Source: Strix aluco (taxonomy: Eukaryota; Chordata; Aves; Strigiformes; Strigidae). Taken from it: a stretch of 64,000 nt of DNA. This document shows, piece after piece, positions 39,901 through 52,325 of this stretch. The notes under the pieces are model-generated. The model did no database searches. It was not told the DNA's origin and saw only the letters and a program-made list of their open reading frames with translations. The stretch covers positions 26,502,029 through 26,566,028 of the forward strand of contig NC_133933.1 in assembly GCF_031877795.1 (NCBI RefSeq), written 5' to 3'. The translations under genes were made by a program, and so were the position numbers. Position 1 is the first letter of the stretch. Each line of letters opens with the position of its first letter.

Positions 39901-42900
39901 GAGCAATTACTTTTCATGGTCCTTAGCATAAACCATGTGATGTTGGGAAGTTCTGAACGTTTGAATATGCTAATTATTCTTCCCTTTGCTCTGTGGTAGA
40001 TGCTGTTTTGCTATATAAATTGGCTCAGGAATCTGCATGTTTTTGTGATGTGCTAGTTGCCATCTGCTTTGGAGATATTCCCATGCACTTTTGTTGATGA
40101 AACAGCTATAGTGTTTTCAAATGTTGATACTATGAAAATGTAATGTGATTGGGCTTGGACAGGTGCCTTAAACAGACCACCCATCATATTTATTTTGCCG
40201 CCAGTCAGAACAGGCAAACTTGGGTAAATTGCTGAAGTGCTTTGAACTTTCCAGTTAGATAGTGAATAATTTGCAGTTCATTTTAAATGAGATTTTGACA
40301 GTCCTGAAAAAAGTCCTGCTCAACGAAAAGCCACCACTATGATCCAAATTTTCAAAGCTTACTGTTTAATTGGATTTTATTTTTCAGCTTTGTAATTATT
40401 TTCACAAAACAATTTAGTTCAAATGCCTTATTTGTGGTAGTAGAGAAAGTAACTTGTTAAAGAGTAAGCTGGAACAGTATAGATATATTAATATTATTAC
40501 TCTAAGTCAAATGCAGAGCAAGCAGCTATATTTGTTTATGTTTATTAAATGAATGGATTTGGTGCACAAGGTACATCAAAGATTCTGTGAATACATATAA
40601 ACAAGAATGTTTAATGTAGACACAGATGCTTAGATATGGTGTGGACACTGAAGCTTAGATATGCTTATGTCATGAACATACTTGGAAATCATTGGTTTTA
40701 AATCCAGTAGGAACGTTTTATCGCTGCCAGTTCTAGAAAAATAACAAAGTCAGGGTTCAAACCACTAATACAAGCTATATACACAATAATATACACTCGT
40801 GCATGTGGTGTTAACCTATTTGATGTCTTGGTTTTGCCTTAATGGTAAGCAGAGGCAAAAACTTTGACTTGAAGTCTTAACCTTTTCAAGTGTTAAGCAC
40901 TGGAGGAGACTGATACAAAATTTCTGGGTGGAAAACTAGTGGTTAAAATAGATTGAAATATAAGTGGTCATAGTGGAAGAGAGTGTTATCATCGCAGATC
41001 TGGAAAATTATCTAATATTGGATCAAAAAAAATTATTTCAGAACAGGAATGCTTCTTGTGGTAACTGATATCACGCTTAACAGAAACAGAATAGCAAAGA
41101 TGGAAAAAAAGGCTCAAGTGAAAAATAACAAAGCAGACAGTCAGGGTCTTGTTCTCTGAAAGGTAAGATGCAATTAAGAGTAATTCACTTAAATTATGGC
41201 ACTGGAAGATTGACATAAATGAGAAGAGAATTTTGCGTATGGTCACTCCAGCAAAAATATGGTCCTTGGAGTTTAATTTTGAGGTGACCTTAAAAAAAAA
41301 GAAGCTTGTTTTCACATAAATGTTCAATAATCATTCTTGAAAAGAAAAAGTGTGCTATAGAAAAAGGATTGTCTGTGAAGATTTTCATAAGGAGTATAAG
41401 GATCTTCAGAACGATAGCCACATTTTGGACTTAATATTAGCTGGTGTTGTGCCAGAGAGGAAGAGAAGACTTAGGTGTGGTTGGTTGTTTCTGAAAAAGA
41501 GATAGTGTTGACAATTATTAATTAGAAAAATGAAGTCTCGAGAGAGGATGGCCTAATGGCAGGGCTATGAGCTACATCCAAAAAGATGGTCTCACATCCT
41601 TGCTGAAACTTTCAAATTATATGAGAACACAGTGTGTTTTCCCAGATGGGTGAAGGGGAAACATAATCATCTCTGCCTTTAAAAATGATGACAGAAATAG
41701 CTGAGAAAATTATACCTCAATTATCTTGATCGATCTCGTAATAAACTCTGCACACAATATATCTGTCTTTGCTAGGAAAGAGGTCAGGAAGAAAAAATAT
41801 GCCTTTTTTTTTAAGAAGAGGACCAAGATGATCTTGGGGTGAAGTCTTTTCAAATGTGTGTATTTATTTATTAGAGATACTGTGGAAGCAAAAGTGACTG
41901 CTATCTACTTTTTTTAGGTTTAGCAAAAGTTCAGTACAGGATCAGGTAAGAGATTTCTGTCATAGTCTTGTTTTATAATGAACAAAATCAGTATTTTATA
42001 CTGAAGAGTCTCACCCAAAATATTGCAGTAAGATCTTGAACCAGCAAATGCTAATTTACAAGTGTTCAAACAGCAATTTGAATTTGATCTTAGCTTTGGT
42101 TAGTAATCAAGATACGGCTTTTCTATCATGTTTTGCTATTCAGATACAGAGAATGAAAAAGTCCTGAGGTCCATAACATGGAGCCAGCATTTATCATCTA
42201 CCTGGCAAGACTGGTTCAACTCAGATTCTGGTGTGTATATATATATACACATAACATCTTTGGGTATGCTGTCACAGTTACTGTAAGCACAAATTGTTCT
42301 CATACTTCAGTTAAACACTGCGGGTTTTGAACCATTGTGTATTTATTGAATATGGTTGGTCTTAATTAATTTATGAGTGTAGAGAAATGGTCTGGAGATC
42401 ATTGGTGTGAAGAAAATGCTCTTCTCATCATACCAGTGGACTGAAAAAACAGTTCAGAAAAGTAAATGATGAATTGTAAGTACTGACAGGATCTTGCAAG
42501 CCAGGTGAAAGCTGCAGAACAAGAATGAATTGTCCTGTTATATAAATTGTTGTTATAGGCAGTGAGCTTGAGAAGGTAGGACTTCATCGCAATGGAACAT
42601 GGAAAATAAATACCTTTGTCACACCATCACATTCCCTTTCTTTTATTCCATGAGGTCATATATGAACTTATCTCTACTGACTGAATACAGAAATTATAGC
42701 TTTAAAAGGAATCTCACTTTTTTTTTTTTTTTTAATAGAATGGGCCACAAGAGATTTCCACAGAAAAGTACTGGAAACACTTGCTCCTCTTACCCTGGTT
42801 TGATTAGCTCAGGGTACTGAAATTAGATTGTATTTTCCTCAGATGGGTAACTGAGAGATACATAGTAGGAATTTCAGAGTACATGCAATTGTTATGTGTC

Positions 42901-43639
42901 TGGTGCCAAAGCTTAGGAATGCAGCTCCAAAAATCCAGGCCACTATGACACGTTTGAGTCAGCTAAAGTGGTTTAATATTAGAGCCTTTGTGATAATCAT
43001 GTAGAAGAGTTACTGGTTTAGACACCCTGACTTCTGAGTTTTACCACTGTCTTTCAGCCTTTTGATACATGAGGGTGGAATGTGTGGATTTACTAAAGCT
43101 TTCGATTATACTATATTTTATTAAGGGAGAAGCAAGAAAACTGAAAGTTGCTCAAATTCTCCAGCACCTTGTCTTGTCAAAAAATTGGGGGAGGAAGGAG
43201 GAGAGAGACATTACTGACTGTCAGTCAGAATTGTAGATTTGATCTAATTTATGGGGCATACAAGTATAGCTCCTTTTGATAGTTTTGTTTTCTAGTGGCA
43301 TAGAAAACACCTATTAAAGTTTTTTATATTAAAGCAAAACCTTCAGTGAATTAAGTCCTGCCCTAATATTTTAGCAGAACTGGAAACCTGCAGTTTGCAT
43401 GTCATCCATGTACCAGAGCCTTTGATAACACTACAAAAGGATCTGTTTTACCAAGCTGGTTCTGATACATAAAAGCTGTGACTTCAAATTGTTTCCCCCT
43501 TTTAAAATTCCTAGTGATTATTTTTTCTTAATACTAGTGTTATATTTGTTTCCTAAGGGTATCCAGGTGTTTTCACTGAAATAATGCAATTTTGAGACAT
43601 TTCTTTTCTGCATGCCAAATTCATTGAATTAATCACTGT

Positions 43640-43647
43640 ATGCAAAT
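43640..43647 (+). promoter_or_regulatory. octamer motif ATGCAAAT (POU-factor site)
   Basis: This is a perfect octamer, close to AATTCATTGAATTAATCAC (43619-43635), which carries homeodomain-like cores. It is a single-motif match, so it could be chance. Confidence 0.3.
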
Positions 43648-46600
43648 GTAGCTCAGCACTGTCCAGTGACAGTAATGAGATGCAGCTTCTCAGTGGCTGG
43701 TTTCCAAGCTGGCAGAGGTCAATGGGGAGTGACAGCCATCACCATCTTCTGCTGGTTTGGCTGTGGGACATGGGGCAAGAGCTGCAACACACTTGGGCCA
43801 AAACATGGCACAAATCCCCACATCCATAGTGGGTGGTAATCAGCAATCATCCAAGCAAAGCAATAATGCAGCCATGTTGCTTCTTGCCCTGAGACACAGT
43901 CTGTTGAGAACAACATGAAAACATCTTCTGAAGACTGAGAAGAGAAACTTGGACTGAGAGTTGTCCTGTGTGTAAACAGAGGGTTGTCGTCCAGCATGTT
44001 TGGGCAGTATCTGAACATGTGAGCATCGTACCTCATGGCAAATATTAGAACTGAGAGAGAGTAGAGCTGTTGAAGAAGAAATCGAATGTACTTCCATATT
44101 TTTAGTGATACTAAGGATTTAAAACTACTTTCAAAGGCTGTGTCACAACATATGTTTTTTGGGTATAGGGTATATGCACTTCTTCAGCTCGTCTTTAGGG
44201 AATAAACATAGAGAACGACACACTCAGTGAGTGTAAATCAATGTGACACCAATAAAGCAATTGAGAACCAGGCCCTGAGAAAGGTCTAAGTTTCAAATTT
44301 AGGGACAGAACCATACCTTTAAGGTTTTGGATTTGGGGTTCAGGTTCAGAGCAAATCAGTTTGAGAGGTCAAGCAGGTTTTTCAAAGCAGGAAATATTCT
44401 TGATAATGGTGGTTTTACTTCTGAAAGGTTGACATCCTTCATGAGTGGTCAGGCACGATATGTCAGTGCCAACATCTTCAACGGCGATAGCTCAAAATGA
44501 GAAATCAGGATTTGTTCCTGCAAACCCTGTAAGCATATGTGTACTTACAAGTCCACTGTAAGTATTTGGCTTTGGCTTTGTATATGTTTGGTGTCAGAAG
44601 AACGAATAAAGTAATGGTAACTCTGATAATAATAATCAGTTGCTCTTTTACAGGTGCTTTTATTCCATATGCAGCCTGCACACGGACATGTCCAAGTGTC
44701 TTCTTTTTATTTTCTTGTTACATTTATCTCATTTCTGCTTTCCAGTGGTTTATATTTTTATTTGCAGTATGAAAATACTTAAATCACTGTTGCAATTTGT
44801 TTTTATTGCCAAGTGCGCCCACTTATTCCAGGTGTTTATTTATCTTTGTGAAGAAGGTTCTTACTGGATTTTATTCATGTTTATGTTTAGAATGCTTCTG
44901 CCACATTTCACGGCTGTTGGGCCTCTTGGATGGGAGGATGTTTTACCATGTGCATCATTATCACTTCCTTCATTATTTTGTACACATCTATTAGGTCATC
45001 CTAAATGTTTTTCATTGTCACTGAAAATAAGCTTAACACATAACAGGTGTGGAGCCAGATGGGGAGAGAGAGCTTGAAAGAAAAATACTAGTTTATCGAC
45101 TGCAGTGCAGTGGCTCTCTCCATCAAACAGCACGAGCCATATATTGATGCAAAGGGGGGTATAGCCTTCCTAGCCCACTCCCTCTGTAAATCCTCTGCAT
45201 AAGCGCCTTGCTTTAAAGGTCCATATAACAGAAGGGAGTCATGTAAAGCAAGTAAGTCTTCCAGGTCCAAAAACTGTAGGTCACTGACTGTCATTCATAG
45301 CTCTTCACAGCCTGTTCTGTTATACTGATATTTAATATTGTCTTAATGCTTAGCAGCCTTTTTTCCTTTCACAGACACAAAGTGTAAACAGAATACCTAA
45401 GTGTTGCTGAGCTGACTTGGGACTTCTCTGGAGTAAAGGGAGTTACAGTATTGTTATAGCACCCTGCTATCTGGCATCAAGTTGTGCTGAATTGAGTAAG
45501 TGATCAGAAAACAGCTGACTCCCAGTCATTCACAAATACCAGAAAGGTGCCTTTAGGATCACTGCAGCGAGGCAAAATTTGCAGGAGTTCCATACCTCCT
45601 CATACAAGGCTGAACCAGCCTGGACCAGCCCCATAGTCACAGCTGGGGTAAAAGGTGGACAAAGTGGCACACTTTTGTCCTGCCTTTTCTGGCTTGGCCT
45701 CCACCTGGTACAAATGAAGATCTGTCCCTAAAAAAGTAAAGAGATATATTTCAATTCCTGTAGGACTGGACTCTAAATCAAGACCAGTAATATAATCCTT
45801 GTTTTTCCCCTTCCTTCTCTGTACTATTATTAGACCATTTCCTTTGTCCCTGTTTCTCATTTTTTGTGCATTTTGAGGAGACCATTATTATATTTTCCTT
45901 TTTCTTTAATGTGAATATGTCTAAAGAGCCCATTGTTGTCAGTAGAAATATTTATGTAGTTTAGCATTCAGTAATTCCATTTGCTCCTTTAATTTGATCC
46001 TTTAACTTACTTCTGCTTATTTTTACATACAGTACCTCCAAATCCTCTGCACCAGATTTGTTTATCTTTTTTAAAAGCTTTCAGCTCTCTGCTTGTAAAA
46101 CTCTTTGCATTTCATTCCTTACCTAACCACAATGGCCTATGTTGCACTTTTCCCTGTTTAGATTGAAGTGGGAAGAATTTCAGCTGCACTCTTTCCAACA
46201 GTTGCTTAAACATTTCCCACTTTCCCCTAGTAGCTTTCCCACAGTTAGTAGAAATCCAATCAAAAGTACTTTCCACTCTTTTCAAAGTCAGCTACTTTAT
46301 TTCACTTATGCTTTCTGGTAATATTTTGTGCTCACCCTTGAAATTTCTCGGCCATCTTACATATTTTGAGAGAATGTTAAATATAGTGTGTGCGTGAGTA
46401 AATACATGCATGTACACACACAACTATATTCAGCTTTTTTTTTTTTTCTTTCTCCTCACCTTGGCTTCCAAACTCCTTATATCCCACCATTGTGTTTTGC
46501 AGTGGTTTTTTTTTTTTTAATAGCAAAACTATTAGTGGGATGGAGAGATATCTGACACGAAGTATTTGTCCTATCCTTGGGGACATCTGACCAAGTGGAC

Positions 46601-47614
46601 AACTTGGTGTGAGTTCTGGCACAAGCCACCGCCCCAGATGTTTTGGTGGTATGTAGGACAGTGAGAAAGGAGTGATGTTAGGCTAGGGAGGGAGAGACTG
46701 TAAATAGAAAAAGTTGGATTCATTTTTCCTAAACTGATGAGTGCAGAACTGAAGCTGCCTTTCAAAGCAGAAATCTCAGACAGTTACAGGAGGCTACCTG
46801 GTGGATAGACTGTTTCAAAACCAATTTCCAGATTATACTGTCACACTGCTGCTCTCTCCCAGCCCCATGTCCTAAGTTGCTGGAAGTCAAAAAAGTCTCT
46901 GCAAAGGAAACAAGTTTGGTGCTTTATGCTAACAAGAACTGAAAAAGCATTAGCTAATCAACCCTTTCAAAATCCTTGGGCTTAATTGAGCCCTGTGTGG
47001 CTCCAGTTTTATGCTGGTTTGGATCCAACAATTTCACTGGCATAAAAGAGGATGAATCAGGCACTTGAAGTATTGTTTAATGAACTGGTTGTATACAAAG
47101 CCCAACTGGAGCAGAGGCATGAGGTGGCTCAAGTCAAGATTTTCTGCTCTTTTGCTTATTCTTCAAGGCCATGCTTCCACATCAAGCGCATGTAGGGGGA
47201 TATACAGTTTGGTCCAAGCCAAAAGCTGTGGGCTGTGGGATAACTCTTCAGCTGGTTTTAACTGGCAGAGCTCCTGTGAAACCAAGTTTCATGGAGCAAT
47301 TCCAGTTTTATACTCACTGGGGAAACCTGGCCACTGGTTGTAGCTCCCAAACTCATATAATATTTGTTTATTTTCTCCACCCAGATAGTGCGTCCAACCC
47401 AGTTTTATTTCCACATGACTACTTCGTGGCACATTTCTCTTTGAAATCCAGCCTTCAACGATACTTCTCTGCAATGAATTCTTCCTTGCTAGTTTTGAAG
47501 TGTTGACTGGAGTCCTAGCTGGGTGTAAGTGCAGCACCTTCAAACACCCAGTGAAAACCTCAACACAACTGCAGCAAGTGAATATATCTGCATTAGTAAC
47601 TAGAATGAAACACT

Positions 47615-47819
47615 GTATTTCTTCACTGTGAGGGTGGTGAGGCACTGGAACAGGTTGCCCAGAGAGTTTGGAAGTCCTGGAAGTCCCTGGCAGTGTTCAA
47701 GGCTGGGTTGGATGGGGCTTTGAGCAACCTGGTCTAGTGGAAGGCGTCCCTGGCCGTGACAGGGGGATTGGAACTAGATAATCTTTAAGGCCCCTTCCAA
47801 CCCAAACCATTCTATGATT
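47615..47819 (+). mobile_element. CR1 LINE 3' fragment
   Basis: The fragment starts at TATTTCTTCACTGTGAGG and includes GGCACTGGAACAGGTTGCCC, GTTGGATGGGGCTTTGAGC and GGTCTAGTGGAAGGCGTCCC, ending at CAAACCATTCTATGATT. It matches the canonical CR1 3' consensus closely, so it is among the younger copies here. It is 5'-truncated and non-coding. Confidence 0.94.
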
Positions 47820-50800
47820 AAAAGTGGAATAGAGAGATGCTAGGACCAACTAAATATAAGAACATGCCCCAGTATATGAACTTGGTGCAGGGAGCGGAGG
47901 CAGAATTCACAGAGTGTGAGTGAATTCACCTGCTGGCATAAAACAAAATGATGCATATTTTATTTTGGGACTTCTCTGTTAGAGCAAATAAAATATGGTG
48001 GTGAAATAGTGTATGTCTAAAAAGTAAATGTATGTGTGCCACATTTTATTTCTCATGTAGCCTTTATTGCTGAGTGTTAAGTTGTCCTGCAACTAGATAG
48101 GGACTAGAGCTTTCTGAGCAAAAGACATTTTGAAAGAAGTACTTTGTGAAATATACAACAATAACTACAGCATCCAGGCTGATCAGGGTTGTTTTATAAT
48201 ATCAGCTGGTATTTAAAAACCCCAATGATTTGTTTGTTTATTTGAAGTTCTAGGGTTTATTTTTGCTTTTTTTAAAAGTAGTGTGGCAGTAACACTTCTT
48301 TTATAAGAGAAATAATGTCAACAGAAGGCTAAAGAGCACGCGCCTGTAGAACATCTGCTCTTGAGAAGCCACTTGAAAAATAACCACTCAGTAGCATGAT
48401 AACAAAACATCTGTGAAGCACTGGGAGGAATATTAACAATGGGAGAAGGCAAGGAAGGACAAGTGAGGTTGGACCTAGATCAGGGACAGGCATCTACCAA
48501 CTGCCAGTGACAGCACCTCTGTTATTTCTTTCATGATTACATCCATATTTAATGTTAAGATTTTGGTAGAAGCAGGGGGAATGTGGCAAGGGGAAAACTG
48601 AGTAGGGTGGCCATTGTCTTACCAGGTGTGAGGCTGAAGCCCCAGGAAGCTGGGGCGTTGGGGTGGCAGGGAGGGAGGGAGGGAGCGCATTGCTGGCCAG
48701 GCTTCGGCCAGGGGCTGGAGCACTTTGCATAATCAGAATCTGGTATGTGTGTGCGTATAGCCCACTTCTTGTTTTCCTTTGTTGTGCATTACATGTTGGA
48801 TGAATCACACAGGATTTTATTAGAAAAACACTGTTCTCGTTAAAATCGTATATAAACAAGCCATCTGCCTTCACACATCTATTTGAAGATTTTTTTTAAC
48901 ACTCCCAATTTGATTTCAAGGCATTTATGGAACACTTCTTTGCTGAATATTGGGAGGATGACACATAGCAGTGTCTTAACCGTTAAGCAGACATTTGGCT
49001 TTAATTGATGTGCAGATTATGCTCCCTTTCAAAAGTGGGATAGTTAGTGTTTATTCAATTACACCAACGCAGCTCCTCAGCAACTTTTAACAAAGAACAC
49101 ATACTACTGAGACGTTTCCCACAACATACCATGGCCTCAAAATCCCATTGGTTTGCTATAGAATAAACAGTCAGGAATTCCTGGAAATTAAAAAACAAAA
49201 ACCACATGGACGGTAGGAGAAAATTAAATTAGTGACCCTAGGTAGAAACAAGTAAGATTTTCAGTCATCCACTCTGTTTCCAATCTTATTTATTCCTTTT
49301 CTGGTATTAATCAACCTCTTAGATTTCCCTTTGGATCTGGCTTTTTCCATTACAAATTTAAGGATACTGTAGAATGACAACTTCAATATACTATAGATTG
49401 TATATTATTATTTTGACTAAAGCATGCAGAAATTGATACATATTTGTAAAAAGTACATGTATGAGAAAGAGCTAAGTATAGATAGATGGAAATGTATGTG
49501 TCTGTATTTAGAGAGGAGATGAGATGCTGGCAAACTGGTGCATTGGTTCATTATGAGATGGTCAGTCTACAGAAAAAAACAAACCCATTTTTTATAGCTG
49601 GTTACAGATCCTATTTCACATAATAGATCATGAAATGGAAGAAAGGAGAAACTATGACTAAAGCATAAGAGTCAGGATGTTTTGTCACCCTGAACAAACC
49701 GAATTTGCTCATATTCCAAAAACTTGAGAAAATAATTCCAGCTTATTCAAGGTGCTCTGAATCCAACGGGTCAGGAATCCCTACCAGGGAAACGTTAAAC
49801 ATAACACAATGAGGATAATGCTTGAACACTTCCTTATTTCAGTGGACTTAAGCATGGTCCATCCTCAGAAGGGATAGTTCTGTGAATCACAACCTGAGCA
49901 CTGTGTTTTAATCTGAAAGTGTGACAGCTGCAGCATTTTAAGAAGGCGGCAGGTACTCACCATTTATTGAAAATCAAACCTCTTTCAGGTGTCTCCAGCT
50001 AGAAAATGAAATGGTAAGACCATAAAACAAGACACTTTGGGAAAAAAATCTTGGTTTTCTATGGAAAGCAAGTTATATTGATCATTTGTGGTTTTCATAG
50101 GTTGAATTTCACAATGTTGTTCCTAAATTTTCTATCTCTGACATATACAACACAGCAAAAACATGTTTAAGCCTCAGACCTTTCTGTTCCTGGGAACTAC
50201 TGATTCATTTGGCTGTATGATGTGAGGAGGCTGCCAGCAAGGAGGAGAACTAGCCTTCACCAAAATTGAAGATGTAAACTCCCATTATCTTCTAGGTAAA
50301 GAGGTTTTCATCTTCAGATGTTTTCTTTGTCTGCCTCCAGATGTTTTCATCTCTCTGATCTGGTGATGAATGGTGAAGATGGTGTTTTGGAGGTGGGCTG
50401 TGAGCATTTAACTGTTTTGGAGGTACAACATAGCTGGAATAATATGCACCTTTACAGCCTTAAAGGGATGCCACTTTAACTTAAGTTTCAAATTGAAAAA
50501 ATTGATCCCTTAAAAAGCTCTGTTTAAACTTTTAGCTTGCTTCATACATTTTTTGTCAGTTTAGTCTCTTGTGCAAGTTAAATAAGATTTAGGAGTGTCC
50601 AAACAATGTTCTGTGCCAGTTTAAATAAAATGTTTTTTAAAAATATATATAGCTTAGCTGAGTAAGGTTTTGTTTAGAGTTAGGAACATGAACAATAAAA
50701 TATAATATGGATTTCACGACCTTATCCCTACTTTCAACATTTCCTGTGCTTCTTTCCATTCATTCATCTAAAATGTTGAGTGTAAAGGAGTGTGTACAGC

Positions 50801-50832
50801 TCCTGACACAGTGAAGAACATGTTCATTCAGC

Positions 50833-50957
50833 TTCTTGGTATGACCAGAATATATATTTTAAGTAATAAAGGTAAAAATATAATATAATAATAAATAAAT
50901 AAAATATATATTCTTGGTATGACCAGAATATATATTTTAGGTAATAAAGGGGTAAAA
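50833..50957 (+). repeat. 78-bp-period partial tandem duplication with AT-rich spacer
   Basis: TTCTTGGTATGACCAGAATA and the following TATATTTTAAGTAATAAAGG occur at 50833 and again at 50911. The copies differ by one A/G change and a small G insertion over about 45 bp. Between them is an AT-only run of AATAAATAAATAAAA type. Confidence 0.93.
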
Positions 50958-52089
50958 AAAAAAATTTAAATAACATTTTTGTGGCATTTTGACCTTAACT
51001 GTTAGAAAAGAATTATTCCGAAATGAAAACTATCCTGAAGTTTACCAAACTTTCTGAAATCTAGAGGACACTTGATCACATTTGATTTTCTCCAGACTTG
51101 TTGCCTGTCCTGTGTTGATGACAAAATTTGTCTTCATCACCTGCAACATTCCTTATTCTTCCCAGGGATACAGAGGGGACAAAAAACCCTCTAATGCTAA
51201 TAAACACGCAAGTCATTTATTTCAATAGTTAGTAATCGCTGTATAACGATTTACAAAAATTGCACATCCTCTGTTTAACTAAGGTTTTGCCTGTGATCAT
51301 CATAATCAGTTCTGCCTGTTTGAAGAAACGCATGCTTGCACAGCTTGAAACATTTAAAACCTTTCAAGTCAGGCTTTGGCACCTCTGATGGTACGTACTG
51401 TGCTTATGACAGTTAATCATGTGAACTGAAGTTTTTTTCTCTTCCCTTTAAACTTGGTAGATTTCAGATTATCTTTTTTTTTTTTTTCATATTATTTCTT
51501 CAAAGTTAAATTTCCAGTGCATGAAACTACTTGACCTGGAAAATAAACACAGCACTGCATATAGCACTGTGGGGTAGCAAAAGGAATCTGACCTGTGTAA
51601 CTAACAAAAGAGACACATAAACCAATAAGGACCTAATTTTCTATGGTGCTTTAGCAACAATTTTAGGGTACCTAAACAGATATATGTGTCTGCAATTGTC
51701 CTCAATGTTCAATACCTTCCATAAAGGAGTTTTAAAAATCTGGTCCTTGAATCTTCCGTGACCTACCTTTAATTTCCTCAAACTAATAAAGGTTGACATA
51801 CATTACAGCCTTCAGTGGAAACACTTGATATTTACTCCCTCTGAGAAAAATCATGCCCTGCAGACCAGAATCTCTGCTGATAAACCGTGACTGGGATCCT
51901 CTCACAACAGTGAAGGTGTCTAATTTTATACCTGTCGACTCTTCCAGTGCTGCACTACTTTCACTCTGACTTTTTTTTCTAATGTCCAGACAGAATTTTG
52001 TTTCATATGATCTGTGACTGTTGCCTCTTTTCCTTTTGCTGTGTGCCTTGGGAAGTCTGGCTCTGTCTCTTCTGTGATCACCCTTTCAT

Positions 52090-52325
52090 AAGGGAGTGGC
52101 AGGCAAGAGATAAATCCCACCCTTAGCCTCTTTTTCTCCAGGCTGAACAAACCTGTCCCCTTCCGTTTCTCCTTTTACTTCATGTACTCAGGTCTAACCA
52201 ACTTGGTGGCTCTCCATTGGACTCACTCCAGTTTGTCAGTGTCTTTCCTGAATGGAGGAAGGGACAAAATTAGACATAGTACTCCAAATGCACCCTTGAG
52301 AAAGCCAAATAGAGGGGAATGATTA
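52090..52325 (-). mobile_element. CR1 LINE fragment (internal part, antisense)
   Basis: The plus strand reads as the reverse complement of CR1: TTCTCCAGGCTGAACAAACC, TTGGTGGCTCTCCATTGGAC, TCACTCCAGTTTGTCAGTG, TAGTACTCCAAATGCACCC and CCAAATAGAGGGGAATGATTA. It covers the segment upstream of the 3' end and lacks the terminal octamers. The left boundary (52090-52130) is uncertain. Confidence 0.82.

Larger units (their letters stand above)
32401..43500. other. 5' flank of LYPLAL1, no coding gene recognised (first part)
   Basis: About 11 kb of AT-rich sequence. The plus strand is T- and G-rich compared with the gene body. The longest AT-context ORF (126 codons, minus strand 37663-37283) overlaps plus-strand ORFs and resembles no family I know. 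It contains an 18-bp perfect palindrome of alternating bases (42233-42250) and a T run (42719-42733). A divergent non-coding transcript could start at the CpG island and run through here, but I could not delimit exons. Confidence 0.7.
43501..50800. other. 5' flank of LYPLAL1, no coding gene recognised (middle part)
   Basis: Non-coding sequence with one CR1 copy (47615-47819), an ATGCAAAT octamer (43640-43647), a hairpin/G-run cluster (48640-48722) and a possible conserved element (48880-49110). A 68-codon minus-strand ORF at 45294-45088 has protein-like composition but no recognised homology. Confidence 0.65.

Noticed and set aside
44640..45077. 145-codon plus-strand ORF, Phe/Leu-rich, resembling a membrane protein
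   Set aside because: The hydrophobicity follows from T-rich DNA. It has no conserved motif and is overlapped by other chance frames.
50870..50910. AT-only run considered as a microsatellite locus of its own
   Set aside because: The units are irregular (TAATA, AATA, TATA mixed). It is better described as the spacer of the 78-bp duplication.
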